A program made the translations under genes and the position numbers. The notes beneath the pieces were generated by a model. It was not told the origin of the DNA, searched no databases, and saw only the letters and a program-made list of their open reading frames with translations. This document shows positions 55,161-64,000 of a stretch of 64,000 nt of DNA, piece after piece. The first letter of the stretch is position 1. Each line of letters begins with the position of its first letter. This stretch comes from Gambelia wislizenii (Eukaryota; Chordata; Lepidosauria; Squamata; Crotaphytidae), in the NCBI GenBank assembly GCA_030847615.1, contig JAUMIR010000004.1, forward strand, positions 98,470,001 through 98,534,000. The letters run 5' to 3'.

Positions 55161-55779
55161 CTGGAAAGAGGGAGTGGAGTTGTTGTTGTTGTTCCCTTGC
55201 TGGTGTCCAGGGTGGGCGCCATGGTCCCCCACAAGGGGTGTGTGTGTGTGTGAGACAGGGCTCTAGCCTGGGCCCCTGGGATTAGGAGGGGTCTCAAGCA
55301 TGATATTATTGTAAGTTTTTATTATGTAAGCCCATTTAGGGTTTTTAAAAAATATACTGTATTACTTTAGTGTCATCATTTAAACTGACTTGTTTCAATT
55401 TTTATCCTAAATCCTGCAGAGCATCTCACTGCCCTTAACCTTAGCAGTAGGTAGGTAGGGGGCCCACCAAAGATCCTGGCCTGGGAGCCAGCTTCAGGAT
55501 GTGAGGGCCATGCTGAGTGTGCTGCTTGCCTAGCCACTGGGTTTCTTCTTTTCAACCTGCATAAGGGACCTTTGCAAACTCTGTTTTAGTTTCCCCCCCC
55601 CCAAATTTCAGTGAAGGCTGAAACACAAATCTGTATTCATAATTCCACACTGCTGCAAAGCTTTATTAGAAACGTGCATGGTTAACTATAGGTGAACTTG
55701 GATATCCACGGAACGACAGAGGGGTCCTGGTATACTGATGAATAACAAATACTAGTTGGTAATGAAATGAACCAAAGTA
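55161..55779. other. Intergenic sequence upstream of CC2D1B
   Basis: GTT and GT runs lie near 55,180 and 55,240. Nothing else recognised. Confidence 0.45.
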
Positions 55780-56025
55780 CAGTAGGATGCCCATATCTGC
55801 TGGGGATTGGCTTTGGGGGGGCACTGATACTGAGAGCCATGGATAATAGTTAACGCCATTGAAAATAATGGGACTTCTGGTTTAAAATACCAGTTGCCTT
55901 GGAGGACCTAGAAAATGGCTAGAGGTCACATTTCCTAGGAAGACTCTATGGTAGGTATTCTGTTTTGTGTCCTATGGATAATTGAATCAGTGGATAATGA
56001 ATCAGTGGATGCGGGGGTCCTACTG
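55780..56025. mobile_element. Tigger-like non-autonomous element with CAGTAGGATGCCC ends (246 bp)
   Basis: The ends are CAGTAGGATGCCCATATCTG and GGGGGTCCTACTG, flanked by TA. It is a second terminal-repeat family, related in layout to the CAGTTGTCCC group. Confidence 0.82.
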
Positions 56026-56115
56026 TAAAGCCATCTTTGCTGAGAATGCAAAAACTGTGTTGCATTCTTGACTGTGAAGATTTTCACACTACAGTACACT
56101 GTTACAGTGTTACTA

Positions 56116-56441
56116 CAGTCATCCCTTCACATTTGCAGGGGGTAGAAAAAACTGCGAATAATAATAGTCCCCCACCCACCCACCTGCAACAACCCACTCT
56201 CTCCCACCCCCACCCTTTCCAAAGTGGCGACGGGGGCCCCCCGTTGCCACTCACTCCCCTCACTGCCTTGGGAAGGGACGGGGATGGAGAGCGGGAGGGA
56301 GGGAGGCTTTCCACCACCCCCCTTCCCAAGACAGCAACAGGCTTCCTGAAAAATCCTTCGCTGCCTTGGGAAGGGACAGGTTGGGGGGGGGCAGGTGGCT
56401 TTCCGCGAATAATCGAAACCGTGAATGTGGAGGGGCAACTG
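56116..56441. mobile_element. pogo/Tigger-like element 5 (326 bp)
   Basis: The ends are CAGTCATCCCTTCACATTTG and GGAGGGGCAACTG, flanked by TA. It has a short GC-rich interior with two related CTGCCTTGGGAAGGGAC units, like the right part of element 3. Confidence 0.88.
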
Positions 56442-56443
56442 TA

Positions 56444-57224
56444 TTCCACTTTATTTGCTATGGCAGCCTCCTGTTGAATCCTGGGATTTGCAGTTTAGGA
56501 AGGGGCTCTTAGGACTCTCAGTAAGAGAGCTCTTAGGCCTCACTAAACTACAAACCCCAGAATTCCACAGGAGGAAGGCAGAGCAGTCAGTGGATTAGTA
56601 ATACTATAACAGTGTAGTGTGAAAATCTCATGTGTAACAATTTAGAAACTGCCAGGGGCTGCAATTCCCAGCAGGGGAATGTATCCTTTTCTGTAGCTTT
56701 AGTTTAGCCAGATGTAGGAGGCACTAACATATGAATGTCTTACTGATGCGTTAACTGAAGTTTGTTACTTAAACTGAATGAAATCATGAGAACCTCTCCC
56801 TAACGTAAGTACAGACCTAGGAGCAGATCTATAAATTCTTAGTTTCCATTAATAAAGTTGTTCTTGTTTGCTTGCACCTGAGATGGACTGAATGAGTCTC
56901 TGGTCTAAGGAACCTCTTTTGCAAAAGATAACAGATACCTTTATACAGGAATTCAGGATCCAAAGACTGGTGTTTCACCTGTAGACTTCAGGTCTGGTGA
57001 ATGGGGCTGATATCTCAGTTCTTTGCCATCAGACCAGTTCAGAGTATGGTAATAAGCTTTAAAAGCTGTAAATAGCTCACGGCCAAGTAACCTGAAAGAT
57101 CTTCTCCTTCTGTGTAACCAAAGCATTATTTTTGAACTGTGCACAGACTACTTTTGTTGTTATACAAGAGTATAAACCACAATGCCAGAAAGTTATGTAC
57201 CACTTGTACCTAACAAAGTTGGTA
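56444..57224. other. Intergenic sequence, nothing recognised
   Basis: No coding or repeat feature identified. Confidence 0.4.
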
Positions 57225-57507
57225 TAGGTTTCCTCCCTTATCTGGAATTTCAAAATCCAAAATAGTCCACATAGGTGGCTGAGACAGTGACACTTTTGCT
57301 TTCTGATGGCTCAATGTACACAAACTTTGTTTCATGCACAAAATTAGTAAAAATGTTGTGTACAAAATTGCCTTCAGGCTATGTCTATGAGGTGTATACA
57401 AAACATAAATGCATTTCATGTTTAGACTTGGTCCCATCTCCAAGATATGCAAGTATTCCAAAATACCTTTGGTCCCAAGCATTTCAGATAAGGGAGACCC
57501 AAACCTA
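57225..57507. mobile_element. Short DNA transposon with CCCTTATCTG inverted ends (283 bp)
   Basis: The left end AGGTTTCCTCCCTTATCTGG is matched in inverted form by AGATAAGGGAGACCCAAACC at the right. The interior (GCTTTCTGATGGCTCAATGT, ACAAACTTTGTTTCATGCAC) looks, from general knowledge, like a repeat also found in mammalian genomes. Confidence 0.7.
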
Positions 57508-58289
57508 CTAAAATGTTACCCTTTCATAAAGGTTACTGTAGCTGTGAGATGATAAGCCTGTTGAGCATATGTTGTGCCTCCGCCTTAAGTTTCTTGGAAT
57601 GTGCTTACTAAGGCTAACTGATACCTGCTGACCAAATGCCTTGAGCTTAATCAGCAAAACCCCAGCAAGGGGGTGGGATAGTGAGGCAGTTGCCTCACCA
57701 CCTTATCCTCCACTTATGCTGCATTTGTTGTAAGCCAATCAATTGCAGAAAAGAGAAGGTTCTTAATAAAAGCTTTGGTTTTTTGGTACTCAAGGTCTGC
57801 CATCTTTTTTTGTTTTTGGCACACCCAACAATGCTGTTCCTTTAAATAAACTCCCTTGCTCTCAAAATTTGTTTCCCATCACTTTTCTCATGCCAGAAGG
57901 GAAATTCCCAGAACCGCAAAATGTAAAACCTATTAATCCAAAAATACTATCCAGTTTCCTCTACAGCTGTGAACTTATAGTGGTTCATTTTTAAATAAAC
58001 ACTTATTTTGGCCTTTGACACCGAGGCTCTCTCATTTTTAGTGCCAGAATTTAACAGAAATACACAGCTCTATCATATCTCAAAAACCTTATGCTAATCT
58101 TTCTAAACCTTAATATGCTCAGGAAAGTAAAAAGAAATAAACTCTTGGAACCCTATTAGGCTATTGGGGTACACTGGAGTCCTTCCATTATTTAGTTTGC
58201 GCCTCATACTCACCTACACACATTTTTCTTCTATGTACCCACTGTTTCACCTCTGTTTTCTCATTAAGCTGTCTTTCTGGCAGCTTAAT
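57508..58289. other. Intergenic sequence, nothing recognised
   Basis: No feature I can support. Confidence 0.4.
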
Positions 58290-59476
58290 AAGTGATTTAA
58301 GCAAGGTTGTGTTCTTGCACCAACTTTATTTACAATCTTCTTTAGCACGATGCTCCAAAGGGCTATGGCAGAGCTTGAAGAAGACGACGGCATCTATATA
58401 CGCTACCGTACTGATGGTAGCTTGTTTAACTTAAGCCGTCTGAGGGCTCACACTAAGACTCTAAACTATCTAGTCCGTGAGCTGCTCTTCGCCGATGATG
58501 CTGCCCTTGTTGCCCACACAGAAGCAGCTCTGCAGCGCCTAACGTCCTGCTTTGCAACAGCTGCAGAGCTGTTTGGGCTAGAAGTCAACCTGAAGAAAAC
58601 AGAAGTTCTTTACCAGCCTGCACCACAGGACGAACACCACCACCCCCACATTGCCGTCGGCAAATCAGTGCTCAAGTCCGTTCAGCAGTTCACCTACCTG
58701 GGAAGCATCATCTCCTCAGATGCCAAGATTGACAAAGAGATCGATCACAGATTAGCAAAGGCATATAGTGCATTTGGAAGACTTCACAAAAGAGTCTGGA
58801 GCAATAAACACCTGAGGCAAAGCACAAAAATCAGTGTGTATAGAGCCATCGTACTGTCTATCCTCCTTTATGGATCTGAAACATGGGTTACCTATCGCCA
58901 CCACCTACGACTCCTCGAGCGCTTTCATCAGCGCTGTTTACGCACAATCCTAAATATACACTGGACTGACTATGTGACGAATGTTGCTGTCCTTGAACAA
59001 GCAGGGATCACCAGCATTGAGGCCATGATATTGAGAACACAGCTGCGCTGGGCAGGGCACGTTTCTAGGATGGAGGACCATCGCCTCCCAAAAATACTAC
59101 TCTACGGTGAACTCGCCACGGGTCAGCGTAAGAGGGGCGCTCCAAAAAAGCGATACAAAGACTCCCTGAAACAACATCTCAGGCTTGGCCAAATTGATCA
59201 CCAACAGTGGTCCGCCCTGGCCTCACATCGGGAGGCATGGAGACGCAATATCCACAATGCTGCAGCCTTATTTGAGAACTCACGACGAACAAGTCTTGAA
59301 GAGAAACGACAACGCAGAAAGAATCACAACCCAAAAACATCACCCAAGGAGACCTTCTGCTGCGCTTTTTGCAACCGGACTTGTTTATCTCGGATTGGCC
59401 TTTTTAGTCATCAGCGCGCTTGCAGAAGGCGCGGGATGAGTCCTTCCTGAATCTTCGTTTGCGAAGAAAAGCCAGA
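58290..59476 (+). mobile_element. LINE 3' end with RT and C-terminal zinc finger, frame open for 366 codons
   Basis: The RT part starts KQGCVLAPTLFTIFFSTML and includes the catalytic ELLFADDAALVAH, FGLEVNLKKTEVLYQPAP and FTYLGSIISSDAKIDKEIDH. The linker follows ([51 protein letters not shown]). It ends in a zinc-finger-like [20 protein letters not shown]. The frame 58,350-59,450 has no internal stop, unlike most LINE pieces here. 5'-truncated: no endonuclease. I did not assign the clade. Confidence 0.85.
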
Positions 59477-60357
59477 GAAGTTAACACTAACATGGACTCC
59501 AGTAGGTTTTGTGTTATACTATACATTTGAAATGTAATTAAATTGTCTACTTAAAATGTAATAAAGAAGTTAATCATTTACTTTATTTCCAGTTTTTGAA
59601 CCCTATTAGCAGAATAATAATGTCAAAAAAAAGCATGTATCATAATTTTTAAGAACTATCAACTACCCTTTGAAAACAACAACTAAATTAGTATAATTGT
59701 AAGCCCTCTAAGCAAGAGATGTGGCATTGCCATCTAGTGACTATAAATGGAACATACAACATTTAAGTTCTGTTCAATGACAGGAAGCAAAAAGCATGAT
59801 TTAAGGAATGGAACCACCCCAGATTTCTGTTTTCATTAATCAGTCAGTCATATTTTAATTGGAAAACTAATGTTAGTAGTTTGCCTCCAGCCACAATGAA
59901 AAGCAGGTTTGCAAAATATAGTCTAAAAATTAGTGCTAACCATATTTTTTCCAGTTTATATGCAGAGAATGGAAGTTACTTTTGTGGTCATGTTGGCTGG
60001 GGGATTTGTACAAAAAGTAACTTTTCTGAGCTCAGGTTTAATTGTCATAGGAATTAAAGAGGCTGCATAATGTAAGGAATTATGTGGACCTGTGTGAGAG
60101 CTATGAATCAGCAAAACCATTTCTCAATTGAGTTTATTTAGAAAGATGGGAAATGGAAAAACATTGAACAATTGAAGAAAAAGATCTTAGAACAATATGT
60201 TCATAAATGTTGTGGTACAGAATTAAATTAACACTGATATCAGTTTAAAAATAATTACATTCCAGTTTAATCAGTGCCATTATTTAAAATAAACATCTTT
60301 AAAATTTAGCTTAAACCCGGTATACATAAATGTGTTGACACAAGTGCGCAGTTGGCT
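59477..60357. other. ORC1 3' UTR and downstream intergenic sequence
   Basis: AT-rich. The ORC1 3' UTR starts at 60,357 and runs leftward; its end was not determined. No other feature. Confidence 0.5.
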
Positions 60358-60552
60358 TTATTCCTCCTTGAGTGCATACATAATGTCATCCTGGCTAACA
60401 TTAAGTCGAACTCGCATGAGAAAATATTTATGACTAGCCTCTGCAAGCAATATTCTACAAGCACTAAGCCGTGAGGCTATTGCTAAAGTGTTTGATATGG
60501 TAGGAGTTTGCAGACCTTCAATTCTACACAGTGCAACATGCTGGTGAAATAT
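60358..60552 (-). CDS. ORC1: ORC1 terminal coding exon with stop
   Basis: The acceptor is TGTTTCTTTAG. It encodes 64 residues ending YALKEE and TAA. An AATAAA overlaps the stop codon (60,357-60,362, minus strand) but is probably too early to be the main polyadenylation signal. An ATTAAA lies further into the 3' UTR near 60.27 kb. Confidence 0.95.
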   Translation of the reverse strand: MFHQHVALCRIEGLQTPTISNTLAIASRLSACRILLAEASHKYFLMRVRLNVSQDDIMYALKEE

Positions 60553-62876
60553 CTAAAGAAACAAACAAAAAACATTCAACTGGTCAGTAAGAATAGAACA
60601 AACATTGGAAAGAGTAACTATGATCCTCCTGCTTCCCCAACTAATGCAGTATACATGGGGTGGGGGAGTCTAGTATATTCTGAACCATAGGATTTTAAAA
60701 GGAGAGTTTCAAATAAATTCTGCATTTAGACTGCACAATCAAAAAGTCAATTTGTTGGATTTTTAAATTTGTCATAATCCTGCAAATGGTCATGTTTTCA
60801 GTATATAAAAATTGTTTATAGGAGTGCTAATGAAGAGATAGAAGAGCTGTTGAAGAGGCTGGAGAGGAAAAAATGGAAACACTTAGAAAATTTGGTCCAT
60901 GAATATTTATGAATTGTAACTTCATATATGACAGATTGCACTGTAGGTACCCTATATGCATAGGCCACGAGTTCATGATGTACTTCAAGTGGATCCTACT
61001 GCTTTCCCACCTCCCCCCTGCTGCACCCTCCCATATACAGTCGTCCCTTCACATTCGCGGGGGTTCCGTTCCGCGGACCCTCGCGAACGTGAAAAATCCG
61101 CGAATAAGGACTCCCCTCCCCCCTCCCTCCCCAGGCCTTCGCGGGGCCTTGCTAGGCCCCGCGGAGGTCTCCCCGGCCCTTACCCCTCCCTCCCCAGGCC
61201 TTCGCGGGGCCTTGCTAGGCCCCGCGGAGGTCTCCCCGGCCCTCCCTCCCTCCCTCTCCAGGCCTTCGCGGGGCCTTGCTAGGCCCCGCGGAGGTCTCCC
61301 CGGCCCTCCCTCCCCCCCTCCCCAGGCCTTCGCGGGGCCTTGCTAGGCCCCGCGGAGGTCTCCCCGGCCCTCCCTCCCTCTCCAGGCCTTCGCGGGGCCT
61401 TGCTACGCCCCACGGAGGTCTCCCCGGCCCTCCCTCCCTCCCTCCCTCTCCAGGCCTTCGCGGGGCCTTGCTACGCCCCGCAGAGATCTCCCCGGCCCTC
61501 CCTCCCTCCCTCCCCAGGCCTTCGCGGGGCCTTGCTAGGCCCCGCGGAGGTCTCCCCGGCCCTCCCTCCCTCCCTCCCCAGGCCTTCGCGGGGCCTTGCT
61601 ACGCCCCACGGAGGTCTCCCTGGCCCTCCTTCCCCCCCTCCCCAGGCCTTCGCGGGGCCTTGCTAGGCCCCGCGGAGGTCTCCCCGGCCCTTACCCCTCC
61701 CTCTCCAGGCCTTCGTGGGGCCTCCGGAGGGCCTCCGGGGGTCCCTCGAAGGCCTCCCCACCCCTCCCCAAGCCTTCGCGGGGCCTCCGGAGGGCCTCCC
61801 GGCGACCCGCGAAGGCCTCCCCACCCCTCCTCAGGCTTTCGCGGGGCCTCCGGAGGGCCTCCGGGCATCCCGCGAAGGCCTCCCCACCCCTCCCCAAGCC
61901 TTCGCGGGGCCTCCGGAGGGCCTCCGGGGGACCCGCGAAGGCCTCCCCACCCCTCCCCAGGCCTTCATGGGGCCTACGGAGCGCCCCGCTCCCTCCAGGT
62001 CTTTTCACGGGGCCTCTGGAGGCCCCGTTTCGCGGTTTTGTGGGGGCCCTCCCAAAACCGCGAATAACCAAATAACCAAAACCGCGAATGTCAAGTTCGC
62101 GAATGTGGAGGGACAACTGTACTTGAAAATCCTATGGGGCAGCCTTTAAGGACCACAATGGCGGGGGGTCCCAGTTGTGTTGACATTGGGTACCAAAGGT
62201 TTGCATCCTATGAAGCGGTAAGTCTATTTTTTTTGGGTTGCCGCAGTGGTTAGAATTCTTAACCACATGCATAATGATCAAAATCTACCTTTTAAGCTGT
62301 TGTAGCTGCCTACCCCCGCCCCTACCTGGCTGTTTACTGGCTGGTGGACAGCAAGGTGTGTGTCTGGCAGCAAAGCATCCAACTATGTTCCTATAGCTGG
62401 ATGCACAGGAATTATATAATCTTCCAGGACTTTCTGAGGACCCCTGGCAAATCCAAGACAATGCCTGCCGCTGTGTGTCCAACTCTAGGAACCAAACTGA
62501 ACATTTCTCTCCACACCCCACCCTTCACTGGTCAGTAAATCAGCATGTTTGCGGGGGTGGTGATGGTTTGCAGCAATTTAAATTGTAGTTCCTGAGGAAA
62601 TGTTGCAATTCTGCCTTTGTAGAACTTTACAATGTATCTCCTACTATCCAGTATCTTGGCCAAAGTATACCACTGAATCTTGGATGTACACAGCAATTAC
62701 CAGTTAAGAGGATTTTTGTTGAGTATTCCTAAAGCCTTCTTGATGAGATAAAAGATGAAACAAAATTAGCCCTAATTTTTAAGACTACCTGTTGAACTGT
62801 AGCCTCCTCCAGTCCTGACCTGCGAAATTCTGCAATTGTTGCTTTTAGGAAGATTTGCTCCTGTAGTGATGCATTC
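60358..62876 (-). CDS. ORC1: ORC1 (origin recognition complex subunit 1), last two coding exons
   Basis: ORC1 is the AAA+ subunit of the origin recognition complex that marks replication origins in chromatin. Two exons join in phase: 62,876-62,789 (phase 2 to 0, 88 nt) and 60,552-60,358 (195 nt with stop TAA). They encode the C-terminal winged-helix region: [20 protein letters not shown] then GLEEATVQQ, and [20 protein letters not shown], ending [18 protein letters not shown]. That ending is close to the mammalian ORC1 terminus. Upstream exons are off the right edge; I saw no further exon between 62,877 and 64,000. The gene lies about 5.3 kb upstream of CC2D1B on the same strand, as in human. 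Confidence 0.95.
60553..61037. other. ORC1 last intron, distal part
   Basis: Nothing recognised before the Tigger-like element. Confidence 0.45.
61038..62119. mobile_element. pogo/Tigger-like element 6 with 14-unit GC-rich minisatellite (1,082 bp)
   Basis: The ends are CAGTCGTCCCTTCACATTCG and GGAGGGACAACTG, flanked by TA. The interior is an array of about 63-bp units: nine of one type with GCGGGGCCTTGCTAGGCCCC, then about five of a second type with GGGGCCTCCGGAGGGCCTCC. It lies in the last ORC1 intron. Long Pro-rich frames on both strands come from the repeat period being near a multiple of three. Confidence 0.92.
61133..62010. repeat. GC-rich minisatellite of about 14 x 63 bp
   Basis: Units start (AGGCCTTCG) at about 61,133, 61,196, 61,260, 61,324, 61,384, 61,452, 61,516, 61,580, 61,644, 61,707, 61,770, 61,833, 61,896 and 61,959. 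Spacing is 60-68 bp. The first nine carry a perfect hairpin GCGGGGCC...GGCCCCGC in most copies, and the last five an inverted GGCCTCCGGAGGGCC core. Confidence 0.92.
62120..62788. other. ORC1 last intron, proximal part
   Basis: Nothing recognised. Confidence 0.45.
62789..62876 (-). CDS. ORC1: ORC1 penultimate coding exon
   Basis: It runs from acceptor TTCTCTTTCAG to donor GTAGTC. The core motif is [15 protein letters not shown] of the winged-helix domain. It enters in phase 2, so the preceding exon must end in two bases of a Lys codon. Confidence 0.94.
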
Positions 62877-63052
62877 CTGAAAGAGAACAAAAGAACACCA
62901 ATAATTATGCAAACATCAGATTTTGACCCACTGAAGAATAAATAAAACACTAATCATAGGCAAACTGGAAGAATTGCCAACATCCCACATAAAAACATTG
63001 TGTATACTTTATCTATGTGAAGGGTACTTTCTGTAATTTTCTCATTTTACTA

Positions 63053-63623
63053 CAGTTGGCCCTCAGCTTTTGCAAGGGTTAGGGGCACAGGATCCTCACA
63101 AAAGTGGAAAAACCACAAATATTTTTAAGCCCCCCAAAACCATACAGGACCCTGTTTAATACTGGTTCGTTGAATGCAGTTTCAGTTATACACAACTGGA
63201 AAAAATGTTATCTCTAGGCATTTCTAGGTCCTCCAGCATGATTCTATGGTCAACTTCCCAGTTCACCATAGAATCACACTGGAGAACCTAGAAATGCCTA
63301 GAGAAGTGTTCTCTCAGGAAAAACACATACAACACATTTGCAATTATACACAAAATTCATTATACATAAAGGGTCCTGGAAGTATAGTACTGCCTCCTCT
63401 GCCTTATGCCATTTTTAATAAGGATTTATAAATCTTGCATTTCATTCTTTGTCTCTCTACAAAACACATGCGACTGAGAGAAAGTGTGAACATGAGGCAA
63501 GGCTCATAAGTAGCTATTAATAGGGTTTGCCAGCTGCCCGCTTCTGCCTTGTGAAGGAAGGTGGGTATAATAATTGAAATCAAATCTACAAAGAGTAAGC
63601 CCGCAAATGTGGAGGGCTAACTG
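63053..63623. mobile_element. pogo/Tigger-like element 7 (571 bp)
   Basis: The ends are CAGTTGGCCCTCAGCTTTTG and GGAGGGCTAACTG, flanked by TA. An internal inverted repeat of about 35 bp per arm (GGCATTTCTAGGTCCTCCAG and its counterpart) lies near 63,215-63,300. It sits in the ORC1 intron upstream of the penultimate exon. Confidence 0.85.
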
Positions 63624-64000
63624 TATATCTCTGACTGTCTACATAAATATGGAAGATATATATGTGCCAAATCAGCAGTTCACAATTCTACTCACTATCT
63701 TCTTCTCCAACTTGGGCTGTACATAGAAGGTGGGGATCATGTCCTGCAACTGTATAGTTTGAGAGGGTGCAAGCAACACAATGATGGAGAAGAGTCCCAC
63801 CAAGTCTGCAGTTCTAATCTGGAGAAGGCTGGGGTATGTTGTTTGGCATTCATAGTGTCTCTGCTACTCAAAGCCAAAGGAAACCCCAAGCTTTTTCTGT
63901 TTGGATTCAAAATCCTCCTTGTATTTGTATTCAACTTCCATGGTTTTCTGAAGCAAAACACAATTGTGGAGGCTCCTACTATTACATCTCCATCTCTAAT
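63624..64000. other. ORC1 intron sequence, nothing recognised
   Basis: No preceding ORC1 exon is visible up to the window end. Confidence 0.5.

Noticed and set aside
61276..62067. 263-codon Pro/Ala-rich open frame
   Set aside because: It arises from a ~63-bp tandem repeat whose period is near a multiple of three. Similar frames exist on both strands and in all phases, with no start context or conservation.
63737..63961. 74-codon minus-strand frame as a further ORC1 exon
   Set aside because: It has no similarity to the ORC1 segment that should precede the penultimate exon, and no suitable donor in the required phase.

Overview
This is a vertebrate nuclear window, most likely from a squamate reptile (a lizard, perhaps iguanian). 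The evidence is the repeat mix: sauropsid-type CR1, L1, L2-like and RTE/BovB LINEs, a tRNA-derived SINE ending in the ACAACAAC-type tail, DIRS tyrosine-recombinase retrotransposons, a mariner, hAT-like MITEs and many pogo/Tigger-like elements. Only the class-level assignment is reasonably firm.

Two host genes lie on the minus strand. CC2D1B fills most of the window. A CpG-island promoter and non-coding first exon sit near 55.0 kb, the start codon is at 53,539, and 17 coding exons run down to position 1,536. All exon phases agree and give 722 codons without a stop. They encode the N-terminal region and four DM14 repeats; the C2 domain must lie left of position 1. Upstream of it is the 3' end of ORC1 (two last coding exons, stop at 60,358-60,360). 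ORC1 followed by CC2D1B on the same strand matches human 1p32 synteny and separates this gene from its paralogue CC2D1A.

Layout. 1-1,472: 5' part of a DIRS element (C) carrying a 331-bp palindromic MITE, in the intron after the last visible exon. 1,536-3,311: two small CC2D1B exons. 3,431-13,524: an internally deleted DIRS element (A) interrupted by a nearly complete DIRS element (B, 6,206-12,422). 13,681-16,202: 5'-truncated L1 with target-site duplications. 17,318-18,091: CR1. 18,514-53,539: remaining CC2D1B exons between intronic repeats, including a mariner relic, CR1, rearranged L1, an L2-like fragment, BovB, a SINE split by a 1.3-kb insertion, and Tigger-like elements. 54.7-55.2 kb: CpG island. 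55.2-60.3 kb: intergenic repeats, including a 1.2-kb LINE 3' end. 60.4-64.0 kb: ORC1 3' end with a Tigger-like element bearing a 14-unit GC-rich minisatellite.

Most striking is the DIRS-in-DIRS nest. Both elements keep an internal region that records the joined ends of the circular intermediate, and B is flanked on both sides by the same five bases found at that joint. B keeps an open tyrosine-recombinase frame with the expected catalytic residues, although its gag and RT/RNase H frames are broken. No RNA genes or CRISPR arrays were recognised.
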